Source of the DNA: Actinomycetota bacterium
Lineage (GTDB): Bacteria; Actinomycetota; Actinomycetes; S36-B12; UBA5976
Reading direction: 5' to 3'
Length of the DNA: 11,145 bases
Assembly: GCA_947491175.1 (NCBI GenBank)
Contig: CANLIF010000036.1
Location: forward strand, 1 to 11,145
Shown here: piece by piece, positions 6,563 through 11,145 of the stretch
How the letters are laid out: each line of letters opens with the position of its first letter
How positions within the stretch are numbered: the first letter of the stretch is position 1
Notes under the pieces: model-generated
Told to the model about the DNA's origin: nothing
The model's database searches: none
Seen by the model: only the letters and a program-made list of their open reading frames with translations
Translations under genes and position numbers: made by a program

Positions 6563-7294
6563 ATGAAATTTCTTGGTGCACTCGGATTCCTTACCCGCAT
6601 TAGAGTTCCAGATCGGGCATTGGCACTTCCACTTAATTCAACGGCACATTATTTCCCTGCCGTCGGATTGATAGTAGGTGGCATATCAGCACTAGTTTTC
6701 GTGATACTAAATCAATTGTTACCGATACAGCTAACTATTTGGCTTTCGATCATTGCAACAATACTTGTTACGGGTGGTTTCCATGAAGACGGACTTGCTG
6801 ATTCTGCTGATGGATTAGGAGGTGGCTGGACTAAGGAGGATGTCTTGCGAATTATGCAAGACTCTCGAGTGGGCTCCTATGGTGCAATCGCGCTAGTGGT
6901 GACGCTAGCACTCAAGGCACAGACGCTATCCGCCATTCCCGTGGATCACTTAGTTGGTGCCATGATTGCGGGCCATACTGTTAGCAGGTTCATAGCTATC
7001 TCGATCACGTACACCCACGATTATGTTCGATTTGAGGGAAAAAGTAAGCCAATTTCCGATGGTATGACCACTAAGCAATTCTTATTTGCGTTAGCGACGG
7101 CTGCCCTTTCCTTGCTACTGCTGCCATGGCAGGCCTGCCTTATTGCAATTGCTACCACTTTTGTTGCTCGTCAGTACTTGGCATATCGCATGAAAATCAG
7201 AATTGGTGGCTACACCGGAGACTTACTAGGCGCCACCCAGCAAATAACAGAAGTTATATTTTATATTTCGGTATGTGCATGGACCTTGTATTAA
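6563..7294 (+). CDS. cobS: Adenosylcobinamide-GDP ribazoletransferase (cobalamin synthase)
   Basis: Integral-membrane enzyme that joins adenosylcobinamide-GDP with alpha-ribazole (phosphate), the last coupling step of cobalamin assembly. The 243-residue product begins MKFLGALGFLTRIRVP, then has hydrophobic segments near 32-50 and 58-72, the conserved acidic block FHEDGLADSADGLGGG (73-88, Asp-rich, probably metal-binding), IMQDSRVGSYGAIAL (97-111), further hydrophobic segments, and the C-terminal GGYTGDLLGATQQ (215-227). All are typical of CobS. The ATG at 6563 sits four bases after the cobT stop with no good Shine-Dalgarno sequence, so translation is probably coupled. The frame is open further upstream inside cobT, but that extension has no family features. 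The last 16 bases overlap cobC. Confidence 0.95.
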   Translation: MKFLGALGFLTRIRVPDRALALPLNSTAHYFPAVGLIVGGISALVFVILNQLLPIQLTIWLSIIATILVTGGFHEDGLADSADGLGGGWTKEDVLRIMQDSRVGSYGAIALVVTLALKAQTLSAIPVDHLVGAMIAGHTVSRFIAISITYTHDYVRFEGKSKPISDGMTTKQFLFALATAALSLLLLPWQACLIAIATTFVARQYLAYRMKIRIGGYTGDLLGATQQITEVIFYISVCAWTLY

Positions 7295-7797
7295 TAAGAC
7301 ATTTGAAGCCATTCCATGTTGCAGGAATTTGCTATGGCGCGACCGATGTGCCAGCCTCGTTCGACATAGCAGATTTGCGTTTGCCAGAAGAACTCCCAGT
7401 TGCAAGCACCATTTGGACAAGCCCATTAAGCAGGTGCCTAAATTTGGCAAAGAATTTGCAATTTACCCTTGGCTTGGAACTCGTCGTTGACGAAAGGCTC
7501 ACTGAACTAGATTTTGGAGTTTGGGAAATGCAAGAGTGGGATGCCATTGGAGCAGCACTTATTGACGACTGGATTGCTTCTGGATTTTCTAACTTGCATC
7601 AAGGAGAGTCACTAATGCAATTTGATTCCCGAATTTTTGATTGGTACACGGATCTGGATCGAACGATGAATCATGTTGCGGTAACACACGCGGGCGTTAT
7701 TCGCAGTATTCACCGACAGTTTCTTGGACTAACGCTCAATCAAAGTTTGTCATTGCCTGTCCCGTTTGGGTCAGGATTGAAAATCACTTTAGTTTGA
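7279..7797 (+). CDS. cobC: Alpha-ribazole phosphatase-like histidine phosphatase
   Basis: Histidine phosphatase superfamily protein, by context the phosphatase that removes the 5'-phosphate from alpha-ribazole phosphate or cobalamin phosphate. The 172-residue product keeps the catalytic set: Arg7-His8 in LIRHLKPF, Arg52 in SPLSRC, Glu76 in ELDFGVWE, and His137 in VTHAGVIRS. The ICYGATDVP segment (17-25) after the first motif is typical of CobC-type members. The usual RHG glycine is Leu9. It is somewhat shorter than the ~200 residues of the enteric enzyme. The start is ATG 7279, with an ATG two codons earlier (7273) as an alternative; both lie inside the end of cobS in another frame, and neither has a ribosome site, so coupling to cobS is likely. 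The 3' end overlaps cobU on the opposite strand by 14 nt. A generic phosphoglycerate-mutase-like activity is the alternative, less likely given the neighbours. Confidence 0.82.
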   Translation: MDLVLIRHLKPFHVAGICYGATDVPASFDIADLRLPEELPVASTIWTSPLSRCLNLAKNLQFTLGLELVVDERLTELDFGVWEMQEWDAIGAALIDDWIASGFSNLHQGESLMQFDSRIFDWYTDLDRTMNHVAVTHAGVIRSIHRQFLGLTLNQSLSLPVPFGSGLKITLV

Positions 7798-8341
7798 CTG
7801 GAATCCCAGCAGTTACTTGAAAGACTTCGCCAGCAATTTTAGCAACTGCGATATTGAGTTTGCCGAGTTGATCGCGAAAGAATCTGACTGTTGTCGAATC
7901 TGGCGTGATTCCGTATCCAACTTCATTTGTCACAATAACAACTTGGCTCAAAGTGGCCGCTAGGCTCATGGTTAAATTTTGAAACCTTGCGGCTAATTCA
8001 GTTTCAACTTCCATGAACTCACCATTATCTTCAATTCTTGCCCAGCCATTTTGTTCATCGATTGTCGCGCTGCACCATAAAGTGAGGCAATCAATAATTA
8101 AGAAGTCCCCTGACTTCGATTCTGTTAATACTTGATCGAGATTAATGGTCTCAATTGTCGACCAATGTTTTGGGCGCCTATCTTTATGGGTAGCCACACG
8201 AATTTGCCACTCTGGGTCAATTTCAAATTTAGGTGCAGTTGCGATGTATGTGACTATTTGGTTTTGCGGAGGAAGAGATTCAGCAAAATGTGACTTTCCA
8301 CTTCGTGCACCTCCAATAACTAATGTCACATTTTGGTTCAT
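7784..8341 (-). CDS. cobU: Adenosylcobinamide kinase / adenosylcobinamide-phosphate guanylyltransferase
   Basis: Bifunctional enzyme that phosphorylates adenosylcobinamide and then transfers GMP to it, giving the AdoCbi-GDP that CobS uses. The 185-residue protein has the P-loop GGARSGKS (10-17), then YIATAP (32-37), the guanylylation motif HKDRRPKHW (His52, equivalent to the GMP-carrying His of Salmonella CobU), LIIDCLTLW (81-89), NEVGYGITP (139-147), and RFFRDQLGKLN (153-163), with the family C-terminus ending GIPVKLK. Length is normal (~180). The ATG at 8339-8341 overlaps the btuD stop in an ATGA, so it is translationally coupled to the importer ATPase. No kinase-only or fused variant is indicated. 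Tail-to-tail with cobC. Confidence 0.96.
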   Translation of the reverse strand: MNQNVTLVIGGARSGKSHFAESLPPQNQIVTYIATAPKFEIDPEWQIRVATHKDRRPKHWSTIETINLDQVLTESKSGDFLIIDCLTLWCSATIDEQNGWARIEDNGEFMEVETELAARFQNLTMSLAATLSQVVIVTNEVGYGITPDSTTVRFFRDQLGKLNIAVAKIAGEVFQVTAGIPVKLK

Positions 8342-9114
8342 GTCTGTAACCGGACTGGAATGACAGCCAGCATTCCATTTGTAGAAATGATTTCAATGTT
8401 GGCACCATACACTTCAGCTATGTTTTCGCGAGTCAAGACTTGGTCAGGTTTACCTGCATCATAAATTTTCCCATGATGCAGTAGCAGTAATTCTTTTGGA
8501 TAAAGTCCAGCAACTGTTAAATCGTGCATAGTACTTATTACTGCAATCTTTTTTTCTTTACAAAGGCGATCAATCAATTCGAGAACTTCCTGCTGGTACC
8601 CGACGTCAAGAGCGGTGGTAGGTTCATCTAGCAAAACGATTGGGCTCGCTTGGGTCAGTGCCCGAGCTATTGCCACTCGCTGGCGTTCACCACCAGACAA
8701 TGTCATAACATCTCGATCTAAGAATGCTTCTAGACCTAATTCAGTAATCACAAAGTGAGCCACTTCAAAATCCACATGCGATTCACTTGCCAACATTTTT
8801 AAATGCGCAGTTCGTCCTAGCAAAACGTAGTTAAATACCGTCATCCCTGGGGGCATAATTGGGTCTTGCGCTACGTAAGCAATCCAACAGGCACGATCCC
8901 GATGAGATAATCCGCGCAGATTGACATCATCTATGAACATGTCTCCACCGGAAGGCAAAATCCCAGCGATTGCTTTCAGAAGGGAAGATTTACCGGCTCC
9001 GTTCGGGCCTATTACACAAATCCAATCACCAAGTGAGATTGCGATCGAAACATCACTTATGACCGACTTGCCTCCTAGGTCAACTCGTAATTTATTAACC
9101 GTGAGTTTCGTCAT
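8338..9114 (-). CDS. btuD: Cobalamin/corrinoid ABC importer, ATP-binding subunit
   Basis: Cytoplasmic ATPase of a type II (FecCD/BtuCD-class) importer. The 258 residues contain Walker A GPNGAGKS (36-43), Q-loop Gln83 (VAQD), the ABC signature LSGGERQR (139-146), Walker B IVLLDEP (159-165), the D-loop ALD and switch His197 (STMHD). Length matches siderophore/heme/B12 importer ATPases. The ATG at 9112-9114 overlaps the btuC stop by 4 nt, and its own stop overlaps the cobU start by 4 nt, so btuC-btuD-cobU are tightly coupled. The ATPase sequence alone would equally fit iron-siderophore uptake (FhuC-like); the corrinoid call rests on BtuF and the flanking cob genes. Confidence 0.88.
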   Translation of the reverse strand: MTKLTVNKLRVDLGGKSVISDVSIAISLGDWICVIGPNGAGKSSLLKAIAGILPSGGDMFIDDVNLRGLSHRDRACWIAYVAQDPIMPPGMTVFNYVLLGRTAHLKMLASESHVDFEVAHFVITELGLEAFLDRDVMTLSGGERQRVAIARALTQASPIVLLDEPTTALDVGYQQEVLELIDRLCKEKKIAVISTMHDLTVAGLYPKELLLLHHGKIYDAGKPDQVLTRENIAEVYGANIEIISTNGMLAVIPVRLQT

Positions 9115-10145
9115 GAGATCGATCCACTCTTGCTGGACCCCAAAACAAATAGAAAGAATGGCGCCCCAAGAAGTGCGGTGATTACTCCAATGGAGATTTC
9201 TTGTGGGGCGAGCACGGTTCGGGCCAAGATGTCAGCTAGGACGAGAAAAACTCCACCAAAAATCATAGAAAGTGGTAGCAAGGTGCGATACGAATTGCCC
9301 GATATGAGACGTAAAATATGTGGGACAATAATACCGACGAAACCAATTAAGCCACTGACTGATACGGCTGCGGCAGTTCCAAGGGAAGCCGCAACAATAA
9401 TGGCACCCCGAGCTTTTGAAACTGGCAGTCCCATAGTCTGAGCCTCTTCATCTCCGACTGAAAAAACATCTAGGACCCGTCGATAGCGCAAAAGAACATA
9501 ACTACAGATCAAAATGTAGGGCGCAATCACCAGCAATTCACTCCAGCCAGATGTTGATAAGCGGCCCAGAATCCAGGAATAAACTTCACGCAAAACGTCG
9601 GTATTTTGTTGTTGAATTAAAGTTTGCAAGGCTGTCAATACACTGGCAACTGCCACACCAGCAAGTATGAGCGCAGTTGAGGATCTGCCGCTTATGGCAG
9701 AGCGACCCAGAAAATAAGTTAGGGAAACTGCAGCCATAGCTCCTACGAAAGCTGCAACAGGTAGGTAAAAATTTTTGGTGACGCTTGAGTTGACGATTAT
9801 CAAGGTGGCGCCAAGTCCAGCGCCGGCAGATACTCCCAAGAGATAAGGATCAGCTAGTGGATTTCGGAAAGTTCCTTGATACGCGCATCCAGCACTGGCA
9901 AGCATTGATCCGACCACAAAAGCTAGCAGGACTCGCGGTAGGCGCAACTGCCAGATTATCGTTTCCTGGGCCTCGCTAATGCTGGGTATGCCAGTTGCAA
10001 ATTGACCGAGTAAGGCAGCCCAAACATTTGCGGGCGTGATGTACACGGCGCCAACGCAAACCCCAAGCGTTATTGTCACGAGAACTGCGACAGCACTTAT
10101 TGCCCACACCCATCTAGGCATACGTCGTGCTGTCGCAGTTCTCAT
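9111..10145 (-). CDS. btuC: Cobalamin/corrinoid ABC importer, FecCD-family permease
   Basis: Membrane-spanning subunit of the importer. The 344-residue protein is hydrophobic throughout, with a first helix near 13-35 and about ten predicted membrane segments in all. It shows FecCD-family landmarks: LRLPRVLLAFVVGS (67-80), RNPLADPYLLGVSAGAG (94-110), WILGRLS, LPVSKARG (the cytoplasmic loop that contacts the ATPase), and GLIGFVGIIVPHILRL, followed by the conserved C-terminal helices. The ATG at 10143-10145 follows the btuF stop by 22 nt. GAGGAAA (10157-10163) is its only ribosome site and is 11 nt away, longer than usual. An internal ATG at codon 9 has no better site. The single gene implies a homodimeric permease. 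Confidence 0.9.
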   Translation of the reverse strand: MRTATARRMPRWVWAISAVAVLVTITLGVCVGAVYITPANVWAALLGQFATGIPSISEAQETIIWQLRLPRVLLAFVVGSMLASAGCAYQGTFRNPLADPYLLGVSAGAGLGATLIIVNSSVTKNFYLPVAAFVGAMAAVSLTYFLGRSAISGRSSTALILAGVAVASVLTALQTLIQQQNTDVLREVYSWILGRLSTSGWSELLVIAPYILICSYVLLRYRRVLDVFSVGDEEAQTMGLPVSKARGAIIVAASLGTAAAVSVSGLIGFVGIIVPHILRLISGNSYRTLLPLSMIFGGVFLVLADILARTVLAPQEISIGVITALLGAPFFLFVLGSSKSGSIS

Positions 10146-10167
10146 TGGCAGTCCAATTTCCTCAAAG

Positions 10168-11100
10168 CTACTTCGAAGTCACCTTAGTTAATACCTCAAC
10201 AATGACCTTTACAAAGTCGACTGTACGGGGACCCCATCGACTAGCGATGTCATCATCTAGCTCGATTACATTACCCGCAGTGACTGCGCTCAATCCTGCG
10301 AATCCAGGTCGCTGCGCGACTGTTTCAGCGCTTTGCCCACAACATTTAGTGTCTGCCAGGATAATAATGGCTGGATCTGCAGCAACAATGAACTCGGGAG
10401 ACAACTGTGGATACCCGCTAGCGGCATCAGCTGCTGTATCGGCAATGTTTGTTAATCCAGCAAGTGCATAGATAGATCCAATAAACGTTGCAGAGGTCAC
10501 TGAGTACAAAGTGTCATCCAATTCGTGGAAGTAGGTTAAGCCGGCTGCTTCAGCGGGAATTTGTGCGATTGCAGACTCAATCTCTGATTTCATTTTTGCG
10601 TTAAGTTCACCAGCTTGAGTGATTTGCCCAGTTGCGGTACCAAGCTCGGAAATCTGTAAGTAAGTGTCATCAAGCGTTACTGCTGCGGACTGAACAAGAA
10701 CTGGAATTCCTGCAGCAGTAAGCGCTGCAACAATGCCGTCAGCATCGTAGCCGACGACAACTAAGTCAGGTGACAGAGCGACTATTGACTCAAGATTTGG
10801 AGTGTAGCCAGAAAGATCAGAAATGGGAGCTTCTGCTGGAAAGTTTGACTGGTCGTCAACTGCAATAACTTGAGCACCTGCATCAATAGCAAACAAAATT
10901 TCCGTTGCTGTTGCGGAGAGTGAAATGATTGCATCAGGTTGCTCAGTGATAGTTACCGATGTGCCATTGTTCTCAAAAGTTACCGGGAAGCTGGCCACAG
11001 TAGTTGGCGCAGCACTTTCTGGCGATGAGGTATCTGATTGGCCACAAGCAGTCAGCAACAATGCGCTAACTGCAACGACCACATGGATTTTTTTAAACAT
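10168..11100 (-). CDS. btuF: Cobalamin/corrinoid-binding lipoprotein of ABC importer
   Basis: Extracytoplasmic substrate-binding protein tethered to the membrane. It starts with a lipoprotein signal peptide: KK, a hydrophobic stretch, and lipobox LTAC with Cys19 as the lipidation site. A Ser/Pro/Ala/Thr linker (20-38) leads to a two-lobed periplasmic-binding domain of the BtuF/FepB class, with IISLSATATEILFAI (58-72), LESIVALSPDLVVVGY (103-118) and a C-terminal lobe ending in PRTVDFVKVIVEVL. The 310-residue length is normal. A vicinal cysteine pair (Cys253-Cys254, TKCCGQ) precedes AETVAQRPG. The ATG has AAGGAG four nt upstream, directly after a leader hairpin that may belong to a cobalamin riboswitch. 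First gene of the btuFCD-cobU unit. Siderophore or heme binding is possible from the fold alone; the four cob genes beside it favour corrinoids. Confidence 0.85.
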   Translation of the reverse strand: MFKKIHVVVAVSALLLTACGQSDTSSPESAAPTTVASFPVTFENNGTSVTITEQPDAIISLSATATEILFAIDAGAQVIAVDDQSNFPAEAPISDLSGYTPNLESIVALSPDLVVVGYDADGIVAALTAAGIPVLVQSAAVTLDDTYLQISELGTATGQITQAGELNAKMKSEIESAIAQIPAEAAGLTYFHELDDTLYSVTSATFIGSIYALAGLTNIADTAADAASGYPQLSPEFIVAADPAIIILADTKCCGQSAETVAQRPGFAGLSAVTAGNVIELDDDIASRWGPRTVDFVKVIVEVLTKVTSK

Positions 11101-11104
11101 GATT

Positions 11105-11145
11105 CTCCTTGTGTGGTCGAAGAAATATCCGACTCAGCACACACA
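11105..11145 (-). promoter_or_regulatory. btuF leader hairpin, possible 3' end of a cobalamin riboswitch (cut by window edge)
   Basis: Upstream of btuF the minus strand can fold into TGTGTG / CACACA (11138-11143 with 11110-11115) enclosing a GTCG / CGAC helix (11130-11133 with 11116-11119), with a four-base bulge CTGA on one side and a 10-nt loop. The AAGGAG ribosome site (plus 11105-11110) abuts and shares one base with the stem. The segment GAGTCGGATA resembles the conserved AGTC-x-GGATA near the 3' end of cobalamin aptamers as I remember them. A B12-importer operon is a typical place for such a switch. Only 45 bases of leader are in the window, so the aptamer core cannot be seen. Confidence 0.45.

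Noticed and set aside
7126..7278. Upstream extension of the cobC frame into cobS
   Set aside because: The histidine-phosphatase fold begins with the LVLIRH strand right after the ATG at 7279. The upstream part is a frame-shifted reading of cobS.
7799..7812. Small hairpin (CTGG / CCAG) just past the cobC stop as a terminator
   Set aside because: Only four base pairs, no T-run on either strand, and it lies inside cobU.
5518..9114. AT-richer rows in the cobalamin genes as a sign of horizontal transfer
   Set aside because: Some rows are AT-rich (23/60 G+C at 6661, 19/60 at 8521 by hand count), but others in cobC and btuC reach 50-57%, similar to pepA. Variation is row to row, and no mobile element, tRNA or repeat flanks the block.

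Overview
The window is a compact, gene-dense piece of an actinobacterial chromosome. The taxonomic hint comes from a two-lipoyl-domain E2 subunit of the actinobacterial SucB/DlaT type and from the order gcvT / pepA / lpdA / sucB. That order matches what I recall of the actinobacterial cobT-cobS-gcvT-pepB-dlaT-lipB-lipA neighbourhood (for example in Mycobacterium). Base composition is moderate (hand-counted rows range from about a third to 57% G+C), lower than in most cultured Actinobacteria. Spacers are short and reading frames overlap often. A streamlined low-GC lineage, such as a freshwater planktonic actinobacterium, would fit, but the sequence does not prove this.

Layout. Positions 1-4275 (minus strand) read pepA -> lpdA -> sucB: a leucyl aminopeptidase, the E3 dihydrolipoyl dehydrogenase and the E2 acyltransferase of a 2-oxo acid dehydrogenase complex. 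The C-terminal part of sucB lies outside the window. A 119-bp divergent spacer (4276-4394) with two inverted repeats separates pepA from gcvT. From 4395 to 7797 the plus strand reads gcvT -> cobT -> cobS -> cobC. From 11100 down to 7784 the minus strand reads btuF -> btuC -> btuD -> cobU. The two arms converge and their last genes overlap tail to tail by 14 nt.

How the genes work together. BtuF, BtuC and BtuD form a complete ABC importer for cobalamin or another corrinoid. CobU phosphorylates and then guanylylates the imported or remodelled cobinamide. CobT activates the lower-ligand base to its alpha-ribotide, CobS joins the two halves, and CobC removes the remaining phosphate. This is a full nucleotide-loop assembly and import module with no corrin-ring synthesis gene, no bluB and no adenosyltransferase in view, so locally it is a salvage system. 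GcvT belongs to the glycine cleavage system, whose L-protein is the same type of enzyme as LpdA, which links it to the lipoyl-enzyme genes on the other side.

Novelty. No undescribed defence, mobile or catalytic system is visible. The points most worth following are: a leader hairpin just upstream of btuF that may be the 3' end of a cobalamin riboswitch cut by the window edge; a near-palindrome lying on the putative leaderless promoter of gcvT; and an 11-mer shared by the upstream regions of pepA and lpdA. No gene-free stretch exceeds 120 bp, and no tRNA, rRNA, CRISPR array or insertion sequence was seen.
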